Shown here in pieces: positions 58,801 through 62,800 of a stretch of 64,000 bases of DNA. How positions within the stretch are numbered: the first letter of the stretch is position 1; each line of letters begins with the position of its first letter. Made by a program: the position numbers and the translations under genes. The notes under the pieces were generated by a model, which was given only the letters and a program-made list of their open reading frames with translations, did no database searches and was not told the DNA's origin. This DNA is from Plecoglossus altivelis (lineage: Eukaryota; Chordata; Actinopteri; Osmeriformes; Plecoglossidae): positions 6,138,570-6,202,569 of the forward strand of contig BROE01000003.1 of assembly GCA_036571765.1 (NCBI GenBank), read 5' to 3'.

Positions 58801-59868
58801 CTTTAAAAGCAGGAGTGCTTGTTCCTTGGCAGCGAATTTGCCATGCACACGCACACCAGCAGCATGGTAGAAATGCAGTTAGTCTGAATACAGTTTTACC
58901 CATTGTTTAAACACTAAAACCAAATGCTTAGACAAAAGCCTCTTTTTTGCCTCAACTTTTTGTAGCATACATTAAACATGCAACCATTGCTCAGACACAT
59001 TGTCAACTTTGCACGTTGTTGCAATTCTGTAACACTTTCATTGCCAAACAAACGTTTTCCTACATAAGACTCTTAGACACAAGACACAAACGAAATCACC
59101 TGATATTATTGTTCAAAATGCAAAACTCAACTGGCAATGGTAGGCACTTAAGTACACGCCTAAAACACTTACACGAGGACCAATGTGGAGACCTGTATCA
59201 GATGACATCAGGGCTTCTCTGGTGGGCCATTTAATCATGGCCTGTCCATGAGGGAGGCTGGACAAAGGGTCCACCCTAACCTTAGTTTCTACATAGTACA
59301 CACACACACAAAAGCAATGTATCCAATGTATCCCTCTTCTACTTTTTTTACGTTCGTAGTTGGATGATTTGTGTTTCCATTTTTCTTCATTTCTGTAACT
59401 CAAAATGTGCTTGTGTGTATGGTTTTGTGGTAAGGATTTCATTTTTAGAAAGGAGTGTTGAGTTTTGATTGCAGTGTTTCATTCTGGCATATATGTGACT
59501 TGTTAGAGTAAAATGCTGCTTGTTTACCTGACTTTACCTTTGATTTGACAGACAGTGACAGGTGAAAGATCATTCATCTTCATGCGTAGTGTCAGAAGAT
59601 ATATCAAGTGTACTGTAGAGACACTTGGTAGAGTAACTTGATTTCTCTAAAGCTTTTTAATTAAAAAACAAACATTCCTTCCTCTGCACAGTGCACCCAG
59701 ACATGTGGAGGAGGACGGCGGACTCGGCTGGTCGTGTGCCAGCGACCAAATGGCCAGAGACTCAACGACCATAGCTGTGACGTCCTGGACAAGCCCCCAG
59801 ACATGGCGCAGTGCAACCAGCAACCCTGCCCTGGCAGTGTCTCCTGGCAACGCCGCCCATGGAAGCCG
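11013..59868 (+). CDS. adamts20: ADAMTS20-like secreted metalloprotease, 28 exons, 3' end outside window
   Basis: Spliced coding sequence: 11013-11103, 11335-11693, 14176-14344, 23907-24154, 26640-26723, 27130-27254, 27633-27673, 28204-28309, 32118-32264, 35789-35930, 36719-36817, 45230-45375, 45904-46085, 47033-47169, 47430-47547, 50017-50112, 51259-51425, 51879-52008, 52737-52863, 52950-53160, 53262-53426, 53693-53863, 55165-55284, 55413-55520, 56570-56734, 57036-57302, 58387-58548, 59692-59868. All phases join, giving 1420 codons without a stop. Domains by residue: signal peptide about 1-22; prodomain to R253 (RRKR 250-253); catalytic domain from F254 with HELGHVFNMPHD at 403-414 and Met431; disintegrin-like about 465-550; TSR1 556-609; cysteine-rich and spacer about 610-850; TSR2-TSR10 about 854-1405; TSR11 begins. 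The family is known to cleave proteoglycans such as versican in the pericellular matrix; mouse Adamts20 is the belted pigmentation locus. ADAMTS9 is the closest alternative. The N-terminus, TADAK motif, VLCVGNLYNPDV and NYH in TSR8 resemble what I recall of ADAMTS20 more than ADAMTS9. Confidence 0.9.
11335..11693 (+). CDS. adamts20: adamts20 exon 2: prodomain
   Basis: Residues 31-150, ending in phase 0 at gtaagt. It carries the conserved SSYEIITPLRIND start of the prodomain, a basic KRKRR run at residues 62-66 (a candidate early furin site, as in ADAMTS9), an NLTADSG glycosylation site conserved in the subgroup, and a C-terminal Cys-rich end (RHCFFRGHVN, SLCTGL). The acceptor follows a good pyrimidine tract (tttcttttcctttcag). 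Confidence 0.92.
11694..14175 (+). other. adamts20: Intron 2
   Basis: About 2.5 kb. No further exon is needed (phase 0 to 0). A minus-strand frame overlapping the exon 2 end is a shadow. No strong repeat was noticed apart from a G-rich stretch at 12110-12145. Confidence 0.7.
14176..14344 (+). CDS. adamts20: adamts20 exon 3: prodomain
   Basis: Residues 151-206 plus one base. It contains HHGEYFLEPL, an acidic EGEEEYDEE stretch and HNKPHLVYR, all hallmarks of ADAMTS prodomains. Cys203 (TEHCAAS) is the likely cysteine that caps the active-site zinc in the zymogen. It ends TCA G before gtaaca, in phase 1. Confidence 0.9.
19759..19837. repeat. (TC)n microsatellite
   Basis: Nearly pure TC dinucleotides with a few interruptions towards the 3' end (tcgctctcactctctctg). 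Encodes only Leu/Ser shadows. Confidence 0.95.
20303..20433 (+). other. Exon-like open frame of unknown origin
   Basis: Open frame after a stop at 20299-20301: SGTDVFEKKVNRDLLTRDEM then EEILEAQKKRLNEVAYYTKK, GLK. It is Glu/Lys/Leu-rich and looks helical or coiled-coil, unlike the low-complexity frames around it. It ends at a strong donor consensus AAG|gtgagg; an AG precedes at 20301-20302 but with a poor pyrimidine tract. It does not fit the phase 1-1 intron of adamts20 if this donor is used, and resembles no ADAMTS domain. It could be an exon of a nested gene, a retroposed fragment, or chance. Confidence 0.3.
22790..22900 (+). mobile_element. tRNA-derived SINE, plus strand
   Basis: A-box-like gctaagtggtagagcat (22797-22813), B-box-like agttcaaacctcc (22838-22850), joined by the core gtggatcaagacaact that recurs in the other SINE copies of this window. 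The 3' end is unclear. Confidence 0.7.
23515..23830 (+). mobile_element. Possible degraded LTR or other dispersed repeat
   Basis: Composition and phrases such as tgattgacctcctcagcc, cacctgttttcaatccagcc, gtatttagcc and ctcgttgctagtttgt recall Gypsy-type LTRs of fishes, and an AATAAA (about 23796) sits near the end. No target duplication was identified. This is family recall, not a search result. Confidence 0.3.
23907..24154 (+). CDS. adamts20: adamts20 exon 4: furin site and start of catalytic domain
   Basis: Residues 207-289. The first part is Ser/Thr/Pro-rich and not conserved. SHSRRKR at 247-253 is the main proprotein-convertase site. The mature enzyme then begins FLSYPRYVELMVTADAKMV. The first catalytic-domain strand and helix (HGRNLEHYILTIMSV) follow. 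Acceptor ccccgcag, donor gtaagt. Confidence 0.92.
25415..25570 (-). mobile_element. tRNA-derived SINE, minus strand
   Basis: Read on the minus strand: gggtggtagctcagtgcag (A box), core caggatcaagcagttgct, B box ggttcaaaa, then tgttgctttgaattaaatg, a decayed form of the common fish SINE tail, then (ATTC)n at the 3' end (25418-25435 on plus). Confidence 0.75.
25577..25663. mobile_element. Miniature Tc1-like element with terminal inverted repeats
   Basis: Left end gcactaccagtcaaaagttt, right end tgtttggacac...ggtagtgtac in inverse; about 27 of the terminal bases match imperfectly. The sequence is the typical teleost Tc1 terminus. The internal part is only about 30 nt, so this is a deletion derivative with no transposase. 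Confidence 0.7.
26640..26723 (+). CDS. adamts20: adamts20 exon 5: catalytic domain
   Basis: Twenty-eight codons, residues 290-317, phase 0 at both ends. Encodes VAAVYRDPSVGNLINIMIV and KLVIIHNEQ, the conserved strand region before the active site. Acceptor tttttgcag, donor gtgact (weak at positions +4 to +6). Confidence 0.92.
26724..27129 (+). other. adamts20: Intron 5
   Basis: About 400 nt of ordinary intronic sequence with a normal acceptor (gtttcctag). No other feature seen. Confidence 0.75.
27130..27254 (+). CDS. adamts20: adamts20 exon 6: catalytic domain
   Basis: Residues 318-358 plus two bases. EGPNVNFNAATTLHNFCVW and the SHHDTALLITR strand are diagnostic of the reprolysin fold of ADAMTS enzymes. 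The reading frame stays open through most of the following intron (see findings). Donor gtacaa. Confidence 0.92.
27255..27632 (+). repeat. adamts20: Intron 6: C-rich degenerate minisatellite
   Basis: 27260-27550 is a C-rich, G-poor tract of degenerate cctcacc/ccactcctcacc units. In the exon 6 frame it stays open to 27570 and would encode a Pro/Ser/Thr-rich peptide. It also supplies a very long pyrimidine-rich segment upstream of microexon 7. Confidence 0.8.
27633..27673 (+). CDS. adamts20: adamts20 exon 7: 41-nt microexon, catalytic domain
   Basis: Residues 359-372 plus one base, encoding R-EDICRAKDKCDTL with two conserved cysteines. At 41 nt it is the shortest exon of the gene. It matches the EDIC...KC segment that follows LITR in ADAMTS9/20. 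Acceptor tttttcacag, donor gtaaac. Confidence 0.9.
27970..28199 (+). repeat. adamts20: GT-rich tract before exon 8
   Basis: About 230 nt of degenerate (GT)n, tggtgtgtgt and gtgggtgt units running to the acceptor tatccgcag of exon 8. It replaces the usual pyrimidine tract. Complementary in sense to the CA-rich tract after the exon. Confidence 0.92.
28204..28309 (+). CDS. adamts20: adamts20 exon 8: zinc-binding helix
   Basis: Residues 373-407 plus two bases. Encodes GLAELGTMCDPYRSC, SISEENGLSASFTIAHELGH. H403, E404 and H407 are the first part of the HExxHxxxxxH zinc motif; the motif is split by intron 8. The donor gtaagt overlaps the Val codon. The exon is embedded between a GT-rich tract upstream and a CA-rich tract downstream. 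Confidence 0.93.
28314..28445 (+). repeat. adamts20: CA-rich tract after exon 8
   Basis: About 130 nt of acacacacac/cacccacac units beginning five bases after the exon 8 donor gtaagt. Confidence 0.92.
29474..29722. repeat. Minisatellite, cagcagaacacagtagaa-type units
   Basis: About 250 nt of a ten- to eleven-base unit close to cagcagaaca / cagtagaacg, repeated more than twenty times with point changes. Followed by a poly-C run. Confidence 0.9.
30505..30625. repeat. Minisatellite, ccctcaacactgttcagctgt-type units
   Basis: About five diverged units of 20-28 nt, each with ctcaacac or ctcgacac and cagctgt or ggctgt. Confidence 0.75.
32118..32264 (+). CDS. adamts20: adamts20 exon 9: third zinc ligand and Met-turn
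   Basis: Residues 408-456 plus two bases. VFNMPHDD supplies the third zinc ligand H413 and the following Asp that defines adamalysin-type metalloproteases. HVMAPTL carries the Met-turn (M431). WSWSKCSRKYITEFL closes the catalytic domain. Acceptor cctggcag, donor gtaggt. Confidence 0.93.
32265..35788 (+). other. adamts20: Intron 9, about 3.5 kb
   Basis: GT-rich stretch at 32440-32610, CT-rich at 32725-32850, GA-rich at 33405-33570, a 22-base poly-C at 33803-33824, C/T-rich to 33960, and (GT)n at 34952-34998. No exon needed (phase 2 to 2) and none seen. Confidence 0.75.
33803..33824. repeat. Poly-C run, 22 bases
   Basis: Uninterrupted C run within a longer C/T-rich stretch. Its exact length is likely to be unreliable. 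Confidence 0.9.
35789..35930 (+). CDS. adamts20: adamts20 exon 10: end of catalytic domain, disintegrin-like start
   Basis: Residues 457-504. TGYGECLLDEP ends the catalytic domain; ELPVHLPGQIYNANRQCEL and FGSGSQVCPYM form the start of the disintegrin-like module. Acceptor ccttccag, donor gtgagt. Confidence 0.92.
35931..36718 (+). other. adamts20: Intron 10
   Basis: About 790 nt. Contains a plus-strand tRNA-derived SINE and an A run at 36600-36612. Open frames here are chance. Confidence 0.75.
36112..36235 (+). mobile_element. tRNA-derived SINE, plus strand
   Basis: A-box-like tagctctgtggttagagta (36123-36141), core gtgcaggtcaagaggtggc, B-box-like ggttcataatccc (36166-36178), tail gctccagagagcgtctgcca (36191-36210), the fish SINE tail. 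Confidence 0.8.
36719..36817 (+). CDS. adamts20: adamts20 exon 11: disintegrin-like module
   Basis: Thirty-three codons, residues 505-537, phase 0 at both ends: CKRLWCTSSEGDHKGC, RTQHMPLADGTDCGHGM. LWC and ADGTxC are family hallmarks. The acceptor catatagaaacag has a poor pyrimidine tract and the donor is gtatga, so splice signals here are weaker than elsewhere in the gene. Confidence 0.88.
37625..37815. repeat. GA-rich low-complexity tract
   Basis: Purine-only gagagaggagggg-type units over about 190 nt, giving Pro/Ser/Leu-rich shadow frames on the minus strand. Confidence 0.85.
38232..38375 (-). mobile_element. SINE-like dispersed repeat, minus strand
   Basis: Plus-strand text tttatttagcaaatacttga (38249-38268) then ccagagaaacatacaaac is the inverse of the fish SINE tail. 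The following body (gatcaaggattagaagtgta) is shared with 57870-57950. No clear A or B box. Confidence 0.65.
39563..39625. repeat. (TC)n microsatellite
   Basis: ctctctgtctctccctctct followed by a pure (CT) run of about 19 units within intron 11. Confidence 0.92.
43585..43646. repeat. (TG)n microsatellite, about 31 units
   Basis: Uninterrupted TG dinucleotides, the longest pure one in the window. Likely to be length-polymorphic. Confidence 0.95.
45230..45375 (+). CDS. adamts20: adamts20 exon 12: disintegrin end and TSR1
   Basis: Residues 538-585 plus two bases. YCRHGMCVNKE finishes the disintegrin-like module; GEWGPWGPYSVCSRTCGGG (556-574) opens TSR1 with its tryptophan pair and CSRTCGGG core. 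A second AG lies 8 nt inside the exon (45237); using it would break the frame. Confidence 0.92.
45376..45903 (+). other. adamts20: Intron 12
   Basis: About 530 nt, strongly AT-rich. Carries a minus-strand SINE at 45490-45605 and TA-rich sequence at 45770-45835. Confidence 0.75.
45490..45605 (-). mobile_element. tRNA-derived SINE, minus strand
   Basis: Minus-strand reading: gggcatagctcaacagtaa (A box), core actgtagatcaagaggttgc, B-box-like agatttgaatac, then a C run (poly-G at 45525-45536 on plus) and cacttggattaaatgt, a SINE tail variant. Confidence 0.75.
45904..46085 (+). CDS. adamts20: adamts20 exon 13: TSR1 end, cysteine-rich module
   Basis: Residues 586-646 plus one base. CVGRRMKFRSCNTEPCP ends TSR1 near 609. 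RDFREEQCSQFDGKHFN and PTVRWVPKYSG start the cysteine-rich module and are nearly invariant in ADAMTS9/20. Acceptor tgtctcag, donor gtgagt. Confidence 0.93.
46086..47032 (+). other. adamts20: Intron 13
   Basis: About 950 nt. A repeat lies at 46110-46305; otherwise nothing recognised. Confidence 0.75.
46110..46305 (+). mobile_element. SINE-like dispersed repeat, plus strand
   Basis: Starts tgcctggtagctgagatctg, which recurs inverted at 57998-58020, and ends ggacacttttgataaaggtg, tctgcgaaatgaatg, a fish SINE tail. The middle is diverged. Confidence 0.65.
47033..47169 (+). CDS. adamts20: adamts20 exon 14: cysteine-rich module
   Basis: Residues 647-692. ILMKDRCKLFCRVAGTMAY, VIDGTPCSPDTYDICVEGLCR: the standard cysteine spacing of the ADAMTS cysteine-rich module. 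Acceptor ctgatgcag; the donor AGG|gtagtg is weak at +4 to +6. Confidence 0.92.
47430..47547 (+). CDS. adamts20: adamts20 exon 15: cysteine-rich module end
   Basis: Residues 693-731 plus one base. QAGCDHVLNSKARHDKC, GVCGGDNSSCKT is the highly conserved end of the cysteine-rich module, with an N-glycosylation sequon (NSS). Acceptor ccctctccag, donor gtgagt. Confidence 0.93.
47548..50016 (+). other. adamts20: Intron 15, about 2.5 kb
   Basis: Contains a compact inverted repeat (48002-48092), a tgtc/ctgc-rich stretch at 48100-48180, (GT)n at 49085-49110, and long C/T-rich runs at 49385-49620 and 49905-50010 leading into exon 16. Confidence 0.75.
48002..48092. repeat. 91-nt hairpin (inverted repeat)
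   Basis: Arms of 19 nt match perfectly: 48002-48020 atgcttgtatttgttgcat and 48074-48092 its inverse. After a 12-base bulge on the right arm, the stem resumes (ctctct, then cggtgtc against gacaccg). Could be a MITE or a pre-miRNA-like fold. Confidence 0.85.
50017..50112 (+). CDS. adamts20: adamts20 exon 16: spacer start
   Basis: Residues 732-763 plus one base. GYNTVVRIPAGATNIDIKQ, SYSGKPEDDNYL begins the cysteine-free beta-rich spacer, a known exosite for substrate recognition in ADAMTS enzymes. It follows a long CT-rich polypyrimidine stretch ending ctctcttag. Confidence 0.92.
50113..51258 (+). other. adamts20: Intron 16
   Basis: About 1.1 kb. A GT-rich stretch at 50595-50700 and G/A-rich at 50385-50510. 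No exon needed (phase 1 to 1). Confidence 0.75.
51259..51425 (+). CDS. adamts20: adamts20 exon 17: spacer, GC donor
   Basis: Residues 764-819. SNFLLNGNFVVAMFKREIT, VIEYSGSDTREERINCTER; the NCT sequon matches the RINST site of relatives. The exon must end CTACAG because the next exon resumes with VLCVGN in phase 0, so intron 17 begins gcaagg: a GC-AG intron. Confidence 0.92.
51426..51878 (+). other. adamts20: Intron 17, GC-AG type
   Basis: Begins gcaagg and ends ttggtgcag. Contains CT-rich sequence at 51525-51580, a second CTACAG|GCAAGG at 51594-51605, and a (TC)n array at about 51700-51754. Confidence 0.85.
51879..52008 (+). CDS. adamts20: adamts20 exon 18: spacer end, TSR2 start
   Basis: Residues 820-862 plus one base. 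VLCVGNLYNPDVRYSFNIPI is among the best-conserved stretches of the gene and resembles ADAMTS20 more than ADAMTS9. GAWHDCSRTCQG opens TSR2. Acceptor ttggtgcag, donor gtgagt. Confidence 0.93.
52009..52736 (+). other. adamts20: Intron 18
   Basis: About 730 nt; CA-rich at 52395-52412 and 52480-52570. Nothing else recognised. Confidence 0.75.
52737..52863 (+). CDS. adamts20: adamts20 exon 19: TSR2
   Basis: Residues 863-904 plus two bases. ERRRKAVCVRKSDHLEVSD, QRCEHLPRPS, EPCNTDCEL completes TSR2. The acceptor ccttgtgtag lacks a clear pyrimidine tract; the donor is gtactg. Identity is secured by phase and by the CNTDCELR junction shared with relatives. Confidence 0.9.
52950..53160 (+). CDS. adamts20: adamts20 exon 20: TSR3
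   Basis: Residues 905-975. RWHLAGKSECSAKCGPGYR, TMDVQCMQYS, CHGDC, then SWQYSAWSQ which opens TSR4. The 86-nt intron in front of it is the shortest in the gene. Acceptor tatttcaag, donor gtagga. Confidence 0.92.
53262..53426 (+). CDS. adamts20: adamts20 exon 21: TSR4
   Basis: Fifty-five codons, residues 976-1030, phase 0-0 like all later TSR exons. CSKTCGRGTRTRDSYCMNN, RDCSEYQRVV, CNIQACPEWSASEWSE. Acceptor gcttatgtag, donor gtaggg. Confidence 0.92.
53693..53863 (+). CDS. adamts20: adamts20 exon 22: TSR5
   Basis: Residues 1031-1087. CMVTCGKGMRHRQVSC, LCDPSTKPPTVGGCQLPEC, ASWQVGVWGA. A (TC)-rich tract lies about 50-120 nt upstream of the acceptor (gtcccag). Donor gtgagt. Confidence 0.92.
53864..55164 (+). 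other. adamts20: Intron 22
   Basis: About 1.3 kb. GT-rich at 54010-54035 and 54120-54160, CA-rich at 54285-54425, and a TCTGGTC-type minisatellite at 54825-55115. Confidence 0.75.
54825..55115. repeat. Minisatellite with tctggtctactctagac-type units
   Basis: Degenerate array of tctggtc and tctagac words. Towards the 3' end it settles into units such as tctagatttatctattctgg plus tctggttaaa, about 25-30 nt each. It ends about 50 nt before exon 23. Confidence 0.85.
55165..55284 (+). CDS. adamts20: adamts20 exon 23: TSR6
   Basis: Residues 1088-1127. CAVTCGHGYQMRAVRC, MDDRECNAAARPRDSQ. The frame also runs open into the start of intron 23, so phase and the DCExxxC continuation of exon 24 decide the donor (gtagag). 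A TCTGGTC-type minisatellite ends about 50 nt upstream. Confidence 0.9.
55413..55520 (+). CDS. adamts20: adamts20 exon 24: TSR6 end and linker
   Basis: Residues 1128-1163. DCEMPACPWVSPPHSTVR closes TSR6; after a variable Pro-rich linker QWRYGSWTT opens TSR7. The equivalent linker is variable in relatives too. Acceptor gcatccag, donor gtgagt. Confidence 0.88.
55521..56569 (+). other. adamts20: Intron 24
   Basis: About 1.05 kb. (CA)n at 55775-55834, CA-rich at 56065-56140 and a TG-rich region at 56445-56560 before exon 25. The plus-strand frames here are microsatellite translations. Confidence 0.75.
55775..55834. repeat. (CA)n microsatellite in intron 24
   Basis: cacacacacgcactctctca followed by a pure (AC) run of about 17 units. 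Confidence 0.92.
56570..56734 (+). CDS. adamts20: adamts20 exon 25: TSR7
   Basis: Residues 1164-1218. CSVSCGKGKRARYVSCRDA, VADESYCDHLPRPPE, CFSPCGQWRSSEWSS. The RYVSCRD and VADESYC segments are very close to what I recall of ADAMTS20. Acceptor tgtgttcag after a TG-rich tract; donor gtatgt. Confidence 0.93.
56735..57035 (+). other. adamts20: Intron 25
   Basis: 301 nt, ordinary AT-rich intron ending in a good acceptor tract (tttttttgtttccag). Confidence 0.8.
57036..57302 (+). CDS. adamts20: adamts20 exon 26: TSR8 and long linker
   Basis: The longest TSR exon, 89 codons (1219-1307). CSVSCGVGTATRQVMC, NYHHQVEETFCDQDD, ECTAAPCPS, then a Pro/His/Tyr-rich linker of about 30 residues, then NQWRTGPWGA opening TSR9. 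The same linker position is extended in human ADAMTS9 and ADAMTS20. Acceptor tgtttccag, donor gtatgt. Confidence 0.93.
57830..58022 (-). mobile_element. SINE-like dispersed repeat, minus strand
   Basis: Minus-strand reading starts atgcctggtagctgagatgt, shared with 46112-46131, has a body shared with 38290-38345 (ggaactatgcacttct) and ends cctttaggataaaaacatct, the fish SINE tail. Confidence 0.7.
58220..58300 (+). mobile_element. SINE tail fragment, plus strand
   Basis: gctgctttggataaaagcat then cttctaaaatgctaatgtaa is the common teleost SINE 3' end. The 5' part is not recognisable. Confidence 0.6.
58387..58548 (+). CDS. adamts20: adamts20 exon 27: TSR9
   Basis: Residues 1308-1361. CSSTCAGGFQRRVVVCQDA, SYCDERVKPPESKSC, GPCPLWNYGIWGE. 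The Ala in CAGG (usual CGxG) appears to be a subgroup feature, since ADAMTS9 has it too. Acceptor gccttgcag, donor gtgagg. Confidence 0.93.
58549..59691 (+). other. adamts20: Intron 27
   Basis: About 1.1 kb; a candidate transposon-derived repeat at 58590-58880, then AT-rich sequence. No exon needed (phase 0 to 0). Confidence 0.7.
58590..58880. mobile_element. Candidate dispersed repeat (DNA-transposon-like)
   Basis: A distinct block: aagtggcaagcgcaaagcgc, gtcatgggtgtggtttgggc, accaatcagcgcgccagctc, ccctttaaaagcaggagtgc. GC-richer than its surroundings and reminiscent of fish Harbinger- or hAT-derived MITEs. No terminal repeats could be fixed. Confidence 0.35.
59692..59868 (+). CDS. adamts20: adamts20 exon 28: TSR10 and start of TSR11
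   Basis: Residues 1362-1420. CTQTCGGGRRTRLVVCQR, CDVLDKPPDMAQC, NQQPCPGSVSWQRRPWKP. The last tryptophans open TSR11, whose cysteine core must lie on a later exon. Donor gtacga. Reading through it adds two codons and then a TAG (59875-59877). The next exon is not in this window. Confidence 0.9.
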
Positions 59869-62800
59869 GTACGATAGTACTTCCTCATTCCCTCCTTTAC
59901 TTCCTGTCTCACTGCGGCCTGTAACTGTGAGTAGACATGGAGTGTGCTTATATACAAGGAGTTTTACTTCTGGCCCCCAGCGTTCGCTAACTGCGTTTTA
60001 GCCTATCTGTCAGAAAGTCAATAGAGCATTAGCATTTATGCTAACTCCTGTCCACCCTTGAGGGCCCTGCTGTGGTATGGTGCTGGTTACAAACAAAACA
60101 AGAAATTGCTGCTCCACTTTTGGGAATAATCCGAAACACATGGATTCCATTTTGAGCTTTGGCTCCAAATTAAATCTATAATTTAGACGGACAATGTTGT
60201 CTAACATCGCCATGTATTCATAGCCACAAATGAATAACACAAAATATATTTATTTCGAATGTGAAGCATGAAGTAAATGTTTTTTTGTGATTTCTATCTT
60301 CACCCTGTATCCGAAGTACACAAGTGTATATTTGTGTATAAGAGTTCTAATATTATTGCCTCTATAAAACAGCAACAAATGACTGTTAATGTATTCTGTA
60401 TATGTATCTTTGTACAGTTTGATTACATTTTAGTGGATAGGTTTTATAACTAAATATATTTAATATTTTACTGGTGCTTTTGGTTGGACCTCTTGCTTGT
60501 CATACTGAATAATAATACTTTGTACAGAGGAAAGGATTTTTGAAACTTTTTTCTAGTCTTTTTGATATTAAGAAATTGTTTTAAAAATTATATCTTAAAT
60601 GCCGTTCATAATATTATGTAATCTCTTTTAGAACATAGTAATTGAGATACTCCCTGCCCATGTAATATCCATATTTAAGTCAGTAACAATGCCGTTGAAA
60701 AATACTATCACGGAAATTTAGGACATACAAATGCCCATGTCAGAGAGAGTTTATATATTAAATCAGAAAAATACATAGCTTTACATACTGTAATTCATAT
60801 AGGAAAAAAGCTATAATGCATTAAAATGATAATGCTGGAGTATCAGGTGTAGAAACAGGTTAGGTCTGTTTAGGACCATACTTGTTACAGTTTCACAGAG
60901 ATTACATACACATTTACAATACAGGGATGGGAGTTTTTGGAAAATATTCAGGCTCACAATTATATCTTTTCAGTTACTCTCCTCTCCCTCTCACCAGCCT
61001 GTGCTGGATTTCACAGCTAATATCTTGGATGATTATAGTGGCACAAGTGTGGCCTAAAGTATGGCCTTTATGTTGGTTCTTAGGGCTGACAGTAATTAAC
61101 AGTACGTTGATCAAGCACCGCACTGTAGGCCTATTAATAGGAATGTGCCTTGTGTCTAATGTTGAACCACACTTTTTGAAGTTTACATCAAAATACTGGG
61201 CAACACTTCAGGCTAAAGTTACTTTAACTTTCATGCAGCTACAAAATATAAGAGTGTAACCTAGAGTAACCATGTCGTTATAACAGGAATTGTAATGGAT
61301 GTACACTTCATAATTGTATTATTAATAAAATGATATGGTTAATGCAGAAGAGAATCTTGTTGTGGGAAGATAAATATAATCAGGGCAAAGTAAAAATATT
61401 AATATTTAGTCATTTTTGGTGACGCAACCTTTCCCTTTACAACATCGATTTAGCATTTATACACTTGCCCTAAACTGTTCCATCTTAGACTTTTGTAATA
61501 ACCTATACTGCTACCACTTAGCGTTAAAGTTGTCAAAGTATGTAGCAGTTCTTATGTAACGACAATGTCATTCATATACTGTAGGTATTGCTATTTACAT
61601 GTTAGTTAGCATAACCTTGATATAAAGTGTTGCCAAATGCAGGTTTCAAAAGGACTTCATCACCAACATCAATATGTTCATATTTATGAAGTAAACAACA
61701 GACACTGCTGTACATTCAATTGTTACATTGTTTGACACATTTCCAGGTCAAATACTGTAATACTACGTTAGAACTTGTGTCAAAGTGAGTCAAGTTGATC
61801 ATAATGCTCAATAATAGCAATGCCGTTTTCACGTCTGCAGCTTATAAATGAGTTGGTTTTGGTTTAAAAAAATCTGACACACTTAAATACCTCTTTATTA
61901 TAATATTGCAGTCATTTGTTGCTGTTTCACTATTCTCCTGGGCCAGTTTGATATTTTCTGAAGGATTCTTTTTTTTTCTTCGTTTAAATTTATTTATTTG
62001 TATACAGTAGTTAATTCATTGTTGCAGCTTTAATGTTTTCTTTTTGCATTCTGATCATTGAACACTTTGCTTGGATTATTCGTCATTACCTACACAACCA
62101 CAGTCTCAAAAAGGACATATTTCTTCACGGCACTTTTTTTGCCACACTTTGCTTCATGGCTAACTGGCTACACAGTTCAACATCACATTTGAATGCCATC
62201 TCCCGTCACTTGATGTTTTGCAAGTATGTTCTACGGGAGGTCATGTCTAACTTGCCCCAGTGCCATGAAGGCTTTCTGACTCATGATCCAAGCAAAGCGT
62301 CACAATATGGAAAGGTTCTGTATGTTTTGACCGGCGCCTCTCATCTGAGGTCTCTCTGGGGTCTTTTTCATTCCTCTCACTCTCTCTGTTCATCCCGAGA
62401 CTCTCACTCCATCCAAGACTCTCCATCCTCGCCAGGTATCCTTGTGCCCTCCCTCCTTTAACGGTGCTCAGTGATGTTGCCACGCCACAGGGTGACACCA
62501 GTTTTATACTCGTTGTTGTTCATATGTTGCTCCTATATTTTTTTTTATTTATTTCATCCACATGCAAAATTACATAAACATGTTGATTTAGCTTTGCTCT
62601 CTGTAAAGAATATTAAAGAAACGTAACGGTTGTGATATTTGTCTTGTTTTTCAATGTTTCAGGCTGTGGTACATGACAAGGATTGCTTGGCAAAATAACT
62701 TGAGTATTACTTTGTTAAACCTAAAACACTTAATTATAGGAAATGATTGAAGGTATCTGGTTAAATCAGAGAGCCATATCATTAGAAAATCTTATTTTTA

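Noticed and set aside
60882..61259. 125-residue plus-strand frame
   Set aside because: AT-rich chance frame, no cysteine pattern of a TSR or GON module.
62033..62461. 142-residue plus-strand frame
   Set aside because: Longest frame after exon 28, but no family signature and no supporting splice sites; may be chance or part of an untranslated region.
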